Shown: positions 1-8,902, counted from the first letter of the stretch. The stretch is DNA of 10,693 bases from Gammaproteobacteria bacterium (GCA_007571115.1 RKSA01000025.1:1-10693), one strand, 5' to 3'. Notes: a model not told the origin generated them from the sequence alone. Program-made: numbers and translations.

Positions 1-2667
1 AACCTGCCGGCCCGCTCGTTCATCGGCATGGGCTATTACGATACTCGCCTGCCTGCGGTCATCCAGCGCAACGTGCTCGAAAACCCCGGATGGTATACCG
101 CCTACACTCCGTATCAGCCGGAGATCTCCCAGGGAAGGCTCGAATGCCTGCTCGCGTTTCAGCACATGGCGATGGACCTGACCGGAATGGCGCTGGCGAA
201 CGCTTCCCTGCTCGACGAAGCCACTGCGGTGGCCGAGGCGATGGCGATGGCGAAGCGCGTCTGCCGCAACCGCGCCGCAAGCGCTTTCTTCGTCGATCAG
301 GACTGCTTCCCCCAGACCGTCGACGTGCTGCGCACCCGCGCCGAATGTTTTGGCTTCGAGCTCGTCATTGGCGACCCGCAGCAAGACTTGCCGCCCAGCG
401 GCCTGTTCGGCGCGGTGCTGCAATATCCCGGCCTTTCCGGCGCTGTTCGCGACCTGGGCGGGACGATCAGCGAGTTGCGCGAACAGGGTGCCATCGCGGT
501 GGTCGCCGCAGATCTGCTCGCCCTCGTGCTGCTCAAGCCGCCGGGAGAGATGGGCGCCGACATCGTCACCGGAACGAGTCAGCGTTTCGGCGTTCCCATG
601 GGCTATGGCGGCCCCCATGCGGCATATTTCGCGACCCGCGAAGAATTCAAGCGCGCCGTTCCTGGCCGCCTCATCGGCGTTTCGAAAGATTCCCGCGGCC
701 GCCCGGCCCTGCGCATGGCCTTGCAGACCCGGGAGCAGCACATTCGCCGGGAGAAGGCCAACAGCAATATCTGCACCGCCCAGGTGCTGCTCGCCAACAT
801 CGCCGCGCTGTACGCCATGTACCACGGACCCCGGGGCCTGACGCGAATCGCCAGCCGCGTCAACCGCCTGACCGCGATTCTGGCGGCAGGCCTCGGTCGC
901 GCCGGGCTCGCCACGCCAACGAGCGGATTCTTCGATACCCTGGGTGTGCCGCTGAACCGCGAGCAGTTTGCCGCCGTTGCGGATCGATCGGCACAGCATC
1001 GCGTCAATCTGCGCCTTGACGAAACGAAGCTGCTGGCGGGAGTCAGCCTCGACGAATGCACGACGCCAGCCGAGGTCGAGCTGCTGTGGCGGGTCTTCCT
1101 CGGCGAGGCGGCGGCCTCCCTGTCGATCGCTCAGATCGACGCCGAAATCGCCGCTGCGCCGGGTCCGATTCCGGCGAGCCTGCGCCGCGAGTCGGAATTC
1201 CTTCGCCACCCGAATTTCAATCGCTACCACTCCGAAACCGAGCTGATGCGATATCTGAAGCGGCTCGAGAATCGCGACATCTCGCTCACCCATGCGATGA
1301 TTCCGCTCGGCTCGTGTACGATGAAACTGAACGCGGCAGCCGAATTGATGCCGGTTTCCTGGCCCGAATTCGCCGCGCCGCACCCGTTCGCGCCGCGCCA
1401 GCAGGTGCAGGGCTACCTGCGGATGATCGGCGAGCTCGAGATGATGCTCGCGGAAATCACCGGCTTCGACGCGGTCAGCCTGCAGCCGAATTCGGGCGCC
1501 CAGGGCGAGTACGCCGGCTTGCTCGCGATTCGCAAGTACCTCGCAGCCAAGGGCGAAGGGCATCGCGACGTCTGCCTGATTCCGACCTCGGCCCATGGCA
1601 CCAACCCTGCCAGCGCCAACATGATCGGCATGAAGGTCGTGCTCGTGCGTTGCGACGAGTCGGGCAACATCGACGTACACGACCTGTGCGCCAAGGTCGA
1701 AAGCCATGCCGGGCAGATCGCCGCGCTGATGATTACCTACCCTTCAACCCATGGCGTGTACGAGCACGCCGTGAAGGAAATCTGCCAGATCGTTCACGAA
1801 GCCGGTGGCCAGGTATACATGGACGGCGCCAACCTCAATGCCCAGGTCGGGCTGACGAGTCCGGCGCTGGTTGGCGCCGACGTTGCCCACGTCAACTTGC
1901 ACAAGACGTTTTGCATTCCTCACGGTGGCGGCGGCCCCGGAATGGGTCCGATCGGCGTCAAGGCGCATCTCGCGCCGCATCTTGCGAATCACGCTGTTGT
2001 CCCCCTCGACGGCCCGGATCCGCGCAATGCTGCTGTGGCGGCAGCGCCGTGGGGCAGCGCCGGGATCCTGCCGATCACCTGGATGTACATCACCATGATG
2101 GGAGCTGCGGGCCTGCGCAAGGCCACCGAAGTCGCGATTCTCAACGCCAACTACATGGCGCACCGGCTCGGCGGCCATTTCCCGGTGCTGTACACCGGGC
2201 AGAACGGCATGGTTGCCCACGAATGCATCATCGACCTGCGACCGCTGAAGCAGTCGACTGGAGTGACCGACGAGGACATCGCCAAGCGCCTGATGGATTT
2301 TGGCTTCCATGCTCCGACGATGTCCTTCCCGGTCGCGGGAACCTTGATGATCGAGCCGACCGAAAGCGAGTCGCGCGCCGAACTCGATCGCTTCATCGAC
2401 GCGATGATCGAGATTCGCAAGGAAATCGCCGCCATCGAGGCCGGCGAATTGCCTCGCGACGACAACCCGCTGAAAAACGCTCCGCACACCCTCGAGGACT
2501 TGCTCGACGAAGGCTGGCAACGTTCCTACGGCAAGCGCCAGGCAGCGTTCCCAGGTGGCCAGGGCACGACCGACAAGTTCTGGCCCTGCGTCAATCGCGT
2601 CGACAACGCCCACGGCGACCGCAACCTGTTCTGCGCCTGCCCACCCCTCGAAAGCTTCGAGGATTGA
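1..2667 (+). CDS. gcvP: Glycine dehydrogenase (decarboxylating), P-protein of the glycine cleavage system; 5' end missing
   Basis: This is the PLP-dependent P-protein, which decarboxylates glycine and passes the aminomethyl group to the lipoyl arm of the H-protein in the cytoplasm. The frame is already open at base 1 ([15 protein letters not shown]), so the ATG at 28 is internal and the true start is upstream. Compared from memory with E. coli GcvP, about 75-85 N-terminal residues are missing; 888 codons are present. Recognisable family blocks are [20 protein letters not shown] near the start, [14 protein letters not shown] (about 580-620), [18 protein letters not shown] (about 724-777), [16 protein letters not shown] opening the C-terminal half (about 1300) and [10 protein letters not shown] (about 1825). 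The PLP-binding lysine is in [16 protein letters not shown], codon 1903-1905. The C-terminus ([17 protein letters not shown]) is complete and the frame is intact throughout. The gcvT and gcvH genes are not visible and may lie upstream. Confidence 0.98.
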   Translation, partial: NLPARSFIGMGYYDTRLPAVIQRNVLENPGWYTAYTPYQPEISQGRLECLLAFQHMAMDLTGMALANASLLDEATAVAEAMAMAKRVCRNRAASAFFVDQDCFPQTVDVLRTRAECFGFELVIGDPQQDLPPSGLFGAVLQYPGLSGAVRDLGGTISELREQGAIAVVAADLLALVLLKPPGEMGADIVTGTSQRFGVPMGYGGPHAAYFATREEFKRAVPGRLIGVSKDSRGRPALRMALQTREQHIRREKANSNICTAQVLLANIAALYAMYHGPRGLTRIASRVNRLTAILAAGLGRAGLATPTSGFFDTLGVPLNREQFAAVADRSAQHRVNLRLDETKLLAGVSLDECTTPAEVELLWRVFLGEAAASLSIAQIDAEIAAAPGPIPASLRRESEFLRHPNFNRYHSETELMRYLKRLENRDISLTHAMIPLGSCTMKLNAAAELMPVSWPEFAAPHPFAPRQQVQGYLRMIGELEMMLAEITGFDAVSLQPNSGAQGEYAGLLAIRKYLAAKGEGHRDVCLIPTSAHGTNPASANMIGMKVVLVRCDESGNIDVHDLCAKVESHAGQIAALMITYPSTHGVYEHAVKEICQIVHEAGGQVYMDGANLNAQVGLTSPALVGADVAHVNLHKTFCIPHGGGGPGMGPIGVKAHLAPHLANHAVVPLDGPDPRNAAVAAAPWGSAGILPITWMYITMMGAAGLRKATEVAILNANYMAHRLGGHFPVLYTGQNGMVAHECIIDLRPLKQSTGVTDEDIAKRLMDFGFHAPTMSFPVAGTLMIEPTESESRAELDRFIDAMIEIRKEIAAIEAGELPRDDNPLKNAPHTLEDLLDEGWQRSYGKRQAAFPGGQGTTDKFWPCVNRVDNAHGDRNLFCACPPLESFED

Positions 2668-2671
2668 GCCT

Positions 2672-2720
2672 GAACAAGCTCGGCTTTGCCCGAAATCACG
2701 ACCGGGTGCCTCGCTTGTTC
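2672..2720. repeat. Inverted repeat spanning the convergent gene ends (possible weak terminator)
   Basis: GAACAAGC at 2672-2679 is perfectly complementary to GCTTGTTC at 2713-2720, with 33 bases between. The spacer has a smaller nested stem (TCGG/CCGA around 2680-2693), and the right arm runs into CTTG-TTCG-CAAG, a 4-bp stem with a TTCG tetraloop. The element straddles the 28-bp gap between gcvP and the opposing membrane-protein gene and runs into the latter's last codons. There is no T-run on either side, so termination is only a suggestion from position. Confidence 0.25.
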
Positions 2721-4009
2721 GCAAGATAAAGCACAATTCCAAGATACGCAGCCAGGGCAATGTACTGGCCGAGCAATGCCAGCCGGGAAGCGCGCGGCAG
2801 CGTCGAGGCGTACATGTGACCCAGCGTGACGTCGCCGTAGGCAGCAAGAGCCAGCAGCGGTGGCGCTTCCGTATCGAGCAATTCGGCATGGGACGTGTCA
2901 GGTATCGGTAGCCACAGGCGCCATGCCAGCGCCTGGGCAATGCCGAGTGAAAGATAGAACCCCAGCTTCCAGCGGAGGGGCGCGTTGCTGATCTTGTGCT
3001 GCTCGAGAAACACCCCGAAAAGCAGCAAAATGGCCGGGAACGACCAGAACACGATGCGACCGGTGTGAAAACCCGCGAACAAGGCGAGCAATGTGCAGCC
3101 GAAAAGAAATGCCGCGACCGGCGGATTGTTGCCGAGAAAGGCGGGTATCGGCCCCCGAAACGCGCCGAGCGCCAGCACCAGCGGGATCACCCCGAAGGAA
3201 AGCATCCATGCCAGTGCAAAGATGTCGGGCTGCGCGAGCATCGTTGCGGCGACGCCTTGCATCTGTGCAACATAGCTGTGATCGATCGAAGTCTCGATCT
3301 GCGAATGCACGATCACCAGCGTCATCGCGGCAGCAATCAGAGGCATTAGGCAAAGCCCTGCCTTGCGCCACGAAGTGACGCGGAGAAAAGGCGCTCGCCT
3401 GCCGACTCGCAAGCACTGGCCGAACACGAAAACGAGCACGCCGCAAAGCGCTATTTCGCGGAACAGCACTCCGATGACGGCGAATGCAGTGATTAGCGTC
3501 GCCCGAAGCAAGTCGAGCCGCTGCACCGATTGCGTCAGCCAGAGCAGGGTGACGATGAAGAATAGCGCGGGAGGGTCGGCATACGAGACAACGTAATGCG
3601 TGAAACGGAACGGCGACTGTGGTGCACAGACGAAAAGCAGCACGAGTAGCAGCGAGGTATTGACGCCAAGGCGAAAGCTGCGGAGGTAGAGATAAAGAAC
3701 TGCAAGCGTGGCAGTGGCGAAGAGCAGGTTGAGCAGCTTGAATCCTCGATCGAGATCGTCGGGGAACAGCGATCCTGCGAGAAATGGCAGGGCAATTCGC
3801 CAAGTGAACGGTGGCACTGCCGATATCGGCTCGCCTGCGGCAACCTGCTCGGCCATCGCGTGGTAGCTCGCTGCATCGTAGGGATGACCGCCGTCAATCG
3901 AGATGGGAGATTGGATCAGGCCGTAGCATGTGATTGCAATGCCAATCAGCGCGAGCAGGAGCAGCGTTGGCAAGGCTGATCGACGAGTTCCTGAAGGCAC
4001 GGCCGTCAT
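2696..4009 (-). CDS. Multi-spanning membrane protein, GT-C glycosyltransferase-like, 437 aa
   Basis: I do not recognise a named family. It is a polytopic inner-membrane protein with about 10 hydrophobic segments: one at 13-33, then a large extracytoplasmic loop, then segments across about 90-430. The pattern fits GT-C glycosyltransferases, which use polyprenyl-phosphate sugars. An Asp lies in the first loop (D45 in GGHPYDAA), followed by an aromatic/basic/Pro stretch before helix 2 (TWRIALP, 69-75). A second loop carries SYADPP (D145), and an Arg-Glu pair sits at a helix start (LFREIALCG, R184/E185). The sugar, carrier and acceptor are unknown. The start is fixed by the ATGA overlap (4006-4009) with the upstream spermidine-synthase-like gene, implying one mRNA and translational coupling. 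No independent promoter or strong Shine-Dalgarno is seen. It converges on gcvP with 28 bp between stop codons. Alternative: an uncharacterised transporter-like protein; the GT-C call is inference. Confidence 0.85.
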   Translation of the reverse strand: MTAVPSGTRRSALPTLLLLALIGIAITCYGLIQSPISIDGGHPYDAASYHAMAEQVAAGEPISAVPPFTWRIALPFLAGSLFPDDLDRGFKLLNLLFATATLAVLYLYLRSFRLGVNTSLLLVLLFVCAPQSPFRFTHYVVSYADPPALFFIVTLLWLTQSVQRLDLLRATLITAFAVIGVLFREIALCGVLVFVFGQCLRVGRRAPFLRVTSWRKAGLCLMPLIAAAMTLVIVHSQIETSIDHSYVAQMQGVAATMLAQPDIFALAWMLSFGVIPLVLALGAFRGPIPAFLGNNPPVAAFLFGCTLLALFAGFHTGRIVFWSFPAILLLFGVFLEQHKISNAPLRWKLGFYLSLGIAQALAWRLWLPIPDTSHAELLDTEAPPLLALAAYGDVTLGHMYASTLPRASRLALLGQYIALAAYLGIVLYLANKRGTRS

Positions 4010-6444
4010 GGTTCATGCGATCCACGCACTTGCAAGATGCGCGCGGGGATTGCCAGCAGGGCGTAGCAGGTGATCGCCACGAGCAGGCTCGTGTTGATGC
4101 TGCTCCACATCGATATGGCGACGGCTGAGACGCTCGCGAGCACCCCGGTCGCGCCGTTGATTCCCCACATCCATGGCAGGCATCGGCCGGAATGCTCGCG
4201 GAACAGCCGCAGGCCGAGGGGGAAGCACATCCCCATGGGAACCGCAGCGACGCCAACGAGGCCGATCACGACCAGGCAGCGCACGAGCAGGCCCTGGGAG
4301 ATCGTCGTTTCGATCAATGGCCCCGAAACCGCATAAATGCAGGCGAGCAAGGCGACGATGGTCGCGGGGACTCCCCAGGTCCACCGCGACTTGCGGCCGG
4401 TTTCGATGCGATCCGACCAGTAGCTGCCGGCGCCAGCGGCGAGGATCATCGAGAACAGCAATACCGCCACGGCATAGACCGGGTGCCCGAGATACACTGA
4501 AAAACGCTGCATGAGCGGAATCTGCACCATCATGAAGCCAGTGCCGATGCAAGCGAAATACGCAAGCCCGCAGGCAAAGACGCGATTCGGCACATCGGGC
4601 TTGCCGGCGATGAGCAGCGGAGCGACGATCACCAGCAGCACTCCGGCAAGCGCCAGCCCGCAGAGCAGCATCAAGGTATACGTCGCGAGCAGATTGCCCG
4701 CCGCGACGATGCCGAGATCATCGAGCTCCTCTGCTCCGCTGAACAGCGCACCGGGCTTGAGGATATTGAAAAAGTACGGCCGGCTGTCGGTCGGCGGAGT
4801 GAAGTCGAGGGAGTCGTGGCGGGAAGCTGCCAGAAGCTGCTGCTCGCCGGTGCTCGCGAGCAGCTCGCGGATCAGCGGCTCGGGCGAAAGCTGCCGGGGC
4901 GAATGCAGGATCGTGAACTGGTACTCTGCGGCGACCCGCTCGATCATGTCGATATCGGCAGAGCGCAGCCGCTGCGGCGAGACGATCAAGGTCGCAACCG
5001 CATCGGTCGCCGGTGGCGAATGGCGTGACAGCAAGGCCATGTGTTCGGCGGGATTCGTCGCACCGTAGCGCAGCAGCGACATGCTCGCCAGCGATAGCAG
5101 CCGGTTGGTTTCCGAAAGCGCTTGGGGAGAATGCCACCTCGATACGCTGAACAGCCCGTTCGGCGCGAGGCGCTCGAGAAAGACCTGCCAGCCTTCCACG
5201 GTGTACAGGCCGTTTTCCGAAAGCGTGAAGGCGCCGGCGCCCGTCGCCGCCCAGGTATCGATCAGGGACATCTGGATCACGTCGAACCGCTCTTCGATCC
5301 GGGTCAGGTACGAGCGCGCCTCGTCGTGGACGAAAGTGACGTTGTCCTGCCCGGAGAGACGCGCAAATTCGCGGCGATCCTGCTCGAGCACGCGCAATAT
5401 CGCGTCATTGATCTCGATCCCGGTGATCCGCGAGCTTCCCGCCCAAAGCGCGGTGAGAATGTCGCGCCCGCCGCCAACGCCGATGACGGCGGCGCTGCCG
5501 CCGGGGCGCAGGTGGTAGGGCAAGGCGGTCACGTCGAAGCGCGGCCAGTCGAGATTGCCGGTGTCGCCATCCCATTCGGTGAGCACGGTGCCTGCCTCGC
5601 CATCAATGATGATCGCCTGGGCGCGCATCCCCTCGATGTCCTTAGCTCCTTCGCCAGCTCCCCAATAGAAAGGGCCATCTTCTATCACTCCAGACACCAG
5701 CACTTGGCCATGAATGGTCCAGTACTCCAGAGCCGCGCCGCCGAAGGGAATCTCGTTGCCCTTGGGGTAGAACACGCGAAAACCCTGAGGATTGGCGTGG
5801 TTGACGATGGCGCCGGCAATGAGCGCCGTGCTCGCGAGCATCCACAGCAATGGGCGCGAGCCGCCCCGCGCAATCTGGAACAGCGCGACGCCAAGCAAGG
5901 CGATCGCTGCGGCGACGAAGGTCGCGCTGGTAATGTCGAGCGCGTCGAGCAGCAACAGGCAAAGCACGCTGCCGATCGCCGCGCCGACCAGATCGACCGC
6001 ATAGATCAGGCCACTATTGCCTTGCACCTGGGTCAGGGCGATGGTGACCACGACGCCGCTGCAAAAGAACGGGATCGCCACCGCGACGGTAATCAGCGCC
6101 ATGCGCAGAACGGCGGCCAGATCCCAGCCGCCGCGGATGTCGAGGGGCGTATAGATGACTGCAAGGTGGCAGAGCACGGTCGAGGCGGCGAAAGCGATCG
6201 AGTAGCGGAACAGGTTTTTGAGCGCATTGCCTGCGGAAAACCGCTGCGGACGCAGATAGACCCAAAGCGCCCCGGCAGCCATGCCGAACATCGCCATCGA
6301 CACCGCGAAAAACGAAAGGTGATACCAGGTCACCACCGACAGCAGCCGGGTGTTCAGCACTTCCAGCAGCAAGGTCGCGCCAGTGATGAAGAACAGCCCG
6401 AGCAGGAACGGCCTGCTGGTCGGTTGTGCTATGGTTCCGTTCAT
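4006..6444 (-). CDS. Membrane-embedded spermidine synthase-like protein (TM-Rossmann-TM), 812 aa
   Basis: The architecture has three parts. About seven N-terminal transmembrane segments (residues 13-217) lead into a soluble domain like spermidine/spermine synthases and class I SAM-binding folds (about 225-560), and about seven C-terminal segments follow (585-803). In the soluble domain, IIIDGEAGTVLTEWDGD (278-294) matches the substrate loop, GVGGGRD (322-328) is nucleotide-binding motif I, and GIEIND (342-347) carries the acidic residue after strand 2. HDEARSYL (373-380) and FDVIQMSLIDTW (387-398) follow. By eye, the first Asp of the aminopropyltransferase D-x-x-D signature is Ser393 here, while Asp396 is kept, so true spermidine synthesis is doubtful. 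The substrate is unknown. The ATG at 6444 is the only reasonable start: an in-frame TAG lies 15 bases upstream (6457-6459). TTTAGGG about 10 bases upstream is a weak ribosome site. It overlaps the next gene by 4 bp and is divergent from the gene at 6461. Confidence 0.92.
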   Translation of the reverse strand: MNGTIAQPTSRPFLLGLFFITGATLLLEVLNTRLLSVVTWYHLSFFAVSMAMFGMAAGALWVYLRPQRFSAGNALKNLFRYSIAFAASTVLCHLAVIYTPLDIRGGWDLAAVLRMALITVAVAIPFFCSGVVVTIALTQVQGNSGLIYAVDLVGAAIGSVLCLLLLDALDITSATFVAAAIALLGVALFQIARGGSRPLLWMLASTALIAGAIVNHANPQGFRVFYPKGNEIPFGGAALEYWTIHGQVLVSGVIEDGPFYWGAGEGAKDIEGMRAQAIIIDGEAGTVLTEWDGDTGNLDWPRFDVTALPYHLRPGGSAAVIGVGGGRDILTALWAGSSRITGIEINDAILRVLEQDRREFARLSGQDNVTFVHDEARSYLTRIEERFDVIQMSLIDTWAATGAGAFTLSENGLYTVEGWQVFLERLAPNGLFSVSRWHSPQALSETNRLLSLASMSLLRYGATNPAEHMALLSRHSPPATDAVATLIVSPQRLRSADIDMIERVAAEYQFTILHSPRQLSPEPLIRELLASTGEQQLLAASRHDSLDFTPPTDSRPYFFNILKPGALFSGAEELDDLGIVAAGNLLATYTLMLLCGLALAGVLLVIVAPLLIAGKPDVPNRVFACGLAYFACIGTGFMMVQIPLMQRFSVYLGHPVYAVAVLLFSMILAAGAGSYWSDRIETGRKSRWTWGVPATIVALLACIYAVSGPLIETTISQGLLVRCLVVIGLVGVAAVPMGMCFPLGLRLFREHSGRCLPWMWGINGATGVLASVSAVAISMWSSINTSLLVAITCYALLAIPARILQVRGSHEP

Positions 6445-6460
6445 CCTATGGCAACCCTAA
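6445..6460. other. 16-bp gap between two divergent start codons
   Basis: The minus-strand ATG at 6444 and the plus-strand ATG at 6461 are only 16 bases apart. Both starts are boxed in by in-frame stops: TAG at 6457-6459 read on the minus strand and TAA at 6458-6460 on the plus strand. No room exists for ordinary divergent promoters, so any promoter must lie inside the opposite coding region, or one start lies further in (plus-strand ATG at 6473). I found no convincing -35/-10 pair on either strand here. Confidence 0.6.
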
Positions 6461-7687
6461 ATGGTCCTTGATATGTGCATCTCCAGATATCGCCAGTGGA
6501 ACGCAATCAGTTCGCTGGCGGCAATCACGCTGCTCGTGTTGCATCTGTTCGTGCTGTCCTGGTTTTCCCTGACCAAGCCCATGTACATCTGGGACGTGAT
6601 TCCCTATGTGGCAACAACTTTCACCCCCGATTCCGACGACTCCGCAGCGATTCACACGGCAACATACGACTTGCTAAAGCAGTCGCTCGATGTGGCGCAG
6701 TTCAACTCACTGATCAGCGGCAAGTATCCGGCTGCGATGCATGCGAACCCGGAAAATTTTGCCGAACAGCTTAGCATGTATGAAATCAAACCGCTATATG
6801 TACTGGCCTTGCGAGCGCTCGCGGCGGCTGGGGCGAATCCGGTTGACGGCATAATCTGGCTCTCGCTGGTCTCGAGTTTGCTGATCTGTGTGATCCTCTT
6901 CCTATGGCTGCGGCAGCTAACCGGCCCCATGCAAGCAGCTCTGACGGTTATCCTGTTTTCCTTGGCTGCTCGCATGTTCGATCTAAGTCAGGGCTCGGTG
7001 CCTGACAGTTTTTCCGCGTTGGCGTTGATCGCTGGACTTTGGTGCCTGCTAGCAAGGCACTGGGCTGCTGGCGCGACACTCTGTTTTTGTCTGTCAATTT
7101 GGATCCGCATCAATAACATATTGTTTGTCGGGCCTTTGTTTCTATTGCTGTGCTATAACCATCTGTATCTCCGGGGTGGTCATCCGTCTGGAAAAGATAT
7201 CTATTGGTACAGTGGTGGGCTGGCGCTCAGCATCCTATCATATTTCTGGATCAGCACGGTATTCGACTACAATTGGTGGCGACTCTTCTACCATACGCTG
7301 GTCGAATTGCAGATCGAGATCGGCTCATTCGCTGAGCCATTTTCCATAACGGTCTATCTCGATGTGCTGCGAGGCGCCGCCGTCCAGTTTTTGGCTCGCG
7401 GCGGAGTTTTTCCTACCGTTCTGCCATTGTTTCTGTTGCTCTGGCTAATCACTTGGTCCGCAAATTGGCGCGATAACGTGACCGCCATCTTCAGGCCCAC
7501 ACGACCGATATCATTGGCTGATGCCAGTGCTCTCTGTTTTCCAGTGTTCGGTGCTTTCTTTGTGCTTTTCCCGTTGGTCAGTGAGTTAGACCGTTTCTTT
7601 ACACCATACTACGCCATCATCACCGTGTATGCAGTTAGCCGCATTTCTGAACTTCGCTATCAGACCACAGTCAGGAGCGGGTGCTAA
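6461..7687 (+). CDS. Multi-spanning membrane protein, GT-C glycosyltransferase-like, 408 aa
   Basis: This is an unrecognised polytopic membrane protein with a first hydrophobic segment at 18-36, a long extracytoplasmic loop at 37-125 and about 8-9 further segments to residue 393. The loop holds an Asp after the first helix (IWDVIPY, D45) and an aromatic-basic-Pro block (YEIKPLYVLALRAL, 107-120). Later come VPDSFSAL (D182) and IWIRINN (R215, N218, N219). This order parallels the 437-residue protein encoded by 2696-4009, suggesting distant relatives of GT-C type; that is inference. Its substrate is unknown. The ATG at 6461 follows directly on an in-frame TAA; the ATG at 6473 is the alternative, and neither has a clear Shine-Dalgarno. 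Base composition is intermediate (33 G+C in the 60 bases at 6961-7020) between the GC-rich left side and the AT-rich right side. A strong hairpin follows six bases after the stop. Confidence 0.85.
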   Translation: MVLDMCISRYRQWNAISSLAAITLLVLHLFVLSWFSLTKPMYIWDVIPYVATTFTPDSDDSAAIHTATYDLLKQSLDVAQFNSLISGKYPAAMHANPENFAEQLSMYEIKPLYVLALRALAAAGANPVDGIIWLSLVSSLLICVILFLWLRQLTGPMQAALTVILFSLAARMFDLSQGSVPDSFSALALIAGLWCLLARHWAAGATLCFCLSIWIRINNILFVGPLFLLLCYNHLYLRGGHPSGKDIYWYSGGLALSILSYFWISTVFDYNWWRLFYHTLVELQIEIGSFAEPFSITVYLDVLRGAAVQFLARGGVFPTVLPLFLLLWLITWSANWRDNVTAIFRPTRPISLADASALCFPVFGAFFVLFPLVSELDRFFTPYYAIITVYAVSRISELRYQTTVRSGC

Positions 7688-7692
7688 AACTG

Positions 7693-7716
7693 GCCTGATG
7701 GCACCTGCCATCAGGC
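7693..7716. terminator. Strong hairpin, probable bidirectional terminator
   Basis: GCCTGATGGC (7693-7702) and GCCATCAGGC (7707-7716) form a perfect 10-bp stem around the 4-base loop ACCT. It lies between two convergent genes, 6 bases after the plus-strand stop (7687) and 12 bases from the minus-strand stop (7728). On the minus strand the stem is followed by CAGTTTTAG; on the plus strand by AATATTCTG. The T tracts are short, but stem quality and position make shared termination likely. Confidence 0.7.
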
Positions 7717-7727
7717 AATATTCTGAC

Positions 7728-8897
7728 TTAATGGTTGATGGTTGAGCGCACGGTTCCTAATCGTGCATAGAAAAACTTGCGTACTGGTTTTTCAATGAAC
7801 TTGTAGATTGTGTGGGATACAATTAGCAACGTCGCAATTAACAAAATCAAATGCACGGGAAAGGGAATAGTGCGAGGGATCAAGCCCGTAAACCGCATCA
7901 TTTCCATCAAAGGCCAATGGAAGCAATAGAGCACATAGCTTATACCACCAGCCCACAAGCAAAACTTGTAAGCTGCCTCGCTTGGGCTCCATTGATATCT
8001 CGCCATCGCGAACACCAATAAAGTGCAAGCTGGAACTGTAAGAAAAAACATGCTGTATTGATATGGAACATACCACTCTCCAATCAAATTAAGCATAAGA
8101 TAAAGGGCTACTGCCAGCAGTAATGTAACTAGGCCTGATTTATTTTTGGTGGTAACTTCTGGCATTAGAGAGAAAGCCTTATACAGCAACATGCCGAATA
8201 TAAACTCGATTCCTCGGATCGCAGGATTGGTGTAAACTGGCACATTCAAATTCATTATGTTATAGCTTTCAGCGTCGGGGAGGAAGAATCTTATCAAGAT
8301 AAATTGCAAAATATACCCGATAAAGAATGCAGAAAAAATGCGCTTAAATGTGTTAATTGGGCGCAATAAATATAAAAAAATTGGAAATGTCAAATAGAAG
8401 TAAGCCTCTAAAATAAGCGACCATAGCGGGCCATTAAATGCAAATTTCAAGGTCTCGATGCTTGTAATTGATTGAGTAAAAGTCAGATGCTTCAATACCG
8501 CAATGATCCAGAATTTGTCGTCTTTTTGTTGAGGCAAGTCATAGGTAAGCTCAAAAGGCCTGTTTATTTCAGCAAAGAACTGCTCACCCAATGCAATGTA
8601 TCCAATAATGACAAAAAATGCGGCAGTAAAAACAGATAAAAAGTAAATTGGGTAAATTCGAATAAAGCGGTGAGCATAAAATTTCTTGTAATCCGAAATT
8701 GTATCCATGCTCGGATAGTTATAGGTAATAATGAATCCACTCAAAATAAAAAACCATGAAAGCGCGGAAGTGCCCAGAGAGCCGTAAATGACAAATTTTC
8801 CAAAAATGATTTCGTAATGAACCATCACGACAAAAAGCGCGCCAATAAGTCTGCCAATATCCAGCAAAGGGATTATTTTTTTGTGTCTTCTGCTCAT
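7728..8897 (-). CDS. Acyltransferase 3 (OafA/YrhL family) integral membrane protein, 389 aa
   Basis: It belongs to the acyltransferase-3 family (PF01757), inner-membrane enzymes that transfer acyl groups, often acetyl, to surface glycans, lipopolysaccharide, peptidoglycan or lipids. Family marks are all present: LDIGRLIGALFVVMVHY (D13, R16 and the catalytic-type H27), FFILSGF (49-55), HRFIRIYPIYF (R77, R80, P83), GPLWSLILEAYFYL (W159, E164), SYVLYCFHWPL near the C-terminal third and IEKPVRKFF near the end. About ten hydrophobic segments are visible and length is normal for a stand-alone member without an SGNH domain. AAGAGG lies 5 bases before the ATG at 8897. The hydroxylase gene lies 100 bp upstream in the same direction, so co-transcription is possible. 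The gene is strikingly AT-rich for this window (17 G+C in the 60 bases at 8341-8400), a sign of horizontal origin. The acceptor cannot be told from sequence. Confidence 0.96.
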   Translation of the reverse strand: MSRRHKKIIPLLDIGRLIGALFVVMVHYEIIFGKFVIYGSLGTSALSWFFILSGFIITYNYPSMDTISDYKKFYAHRFIRIYPIYFLSVFTAAFFVIIGYIALGEQFFAEINRPFELTYDLPQQKDDKFWIIAVLKHLTFTQSITSIETLKFAFNGPLWSLILEAYFYLTFPIFLYLLRPINTFKRIFSAFFIGYILQFILIRFFLPDAESYNIMNLNVPVYTNPAIRGIEFIFGMLLYKAFSLMPEVTTKNKSGLVTLLLAVALYLMLNLIGEWYVPYQYSMFFLTVPACTLLVFAMARYQWSPSEAAYKFCLWAGGISYVLYCFHWPLMEMMRFTGLIPRTIPFPVHLILLIATLLIVSHTIYKFIEKPVRKFFYARLGTVRSTINH

Positions 8898-8902
8898 AAA
8901 AA

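Noticed and set aside
1056..2729. 557-codon plus-strand open frame overlapping gcvP
   Set aside because: It is a +1 shadow of gcvP: Arg/Pro-rich product with no domain, in high-GC DNA, while gcvP in the other frame is highly conserved.
1744..2940. 398-codon minus-strand open frame antisense to gcvP
   Set aside because: Antisense shadow caused by GC-rich codon structure; it also overlaps the end of the 437-residue membrane protein gene in another frame, and the product has no recognisable family.
2898..3803. 301-codon minus-strand frame inside the 437-residue gene
   Set aside because: An alternative-frame shadow rich in Arg, Ala and Ser; the chosen frame gives regular membrane helices and the ATGA overlap.
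6424..6452. TTGTGC-17 bp-TATGGC as a promoter for the gene at 6461
   Set aside because: The spacing is right but only about half of each hexamer matches consensus, and the -10 would lie about 10 bases from the start codon, giving an almost leaderless mRNA.
5122..6471. 449-codon plus-strand open frame antisense to the spermidine-synthase-like gene
   Set aside because: The product is very rich in Arg, Asp, Gln and His with no hydrophobic or domain pattern; the opposite strand encodes a clear domain protein.
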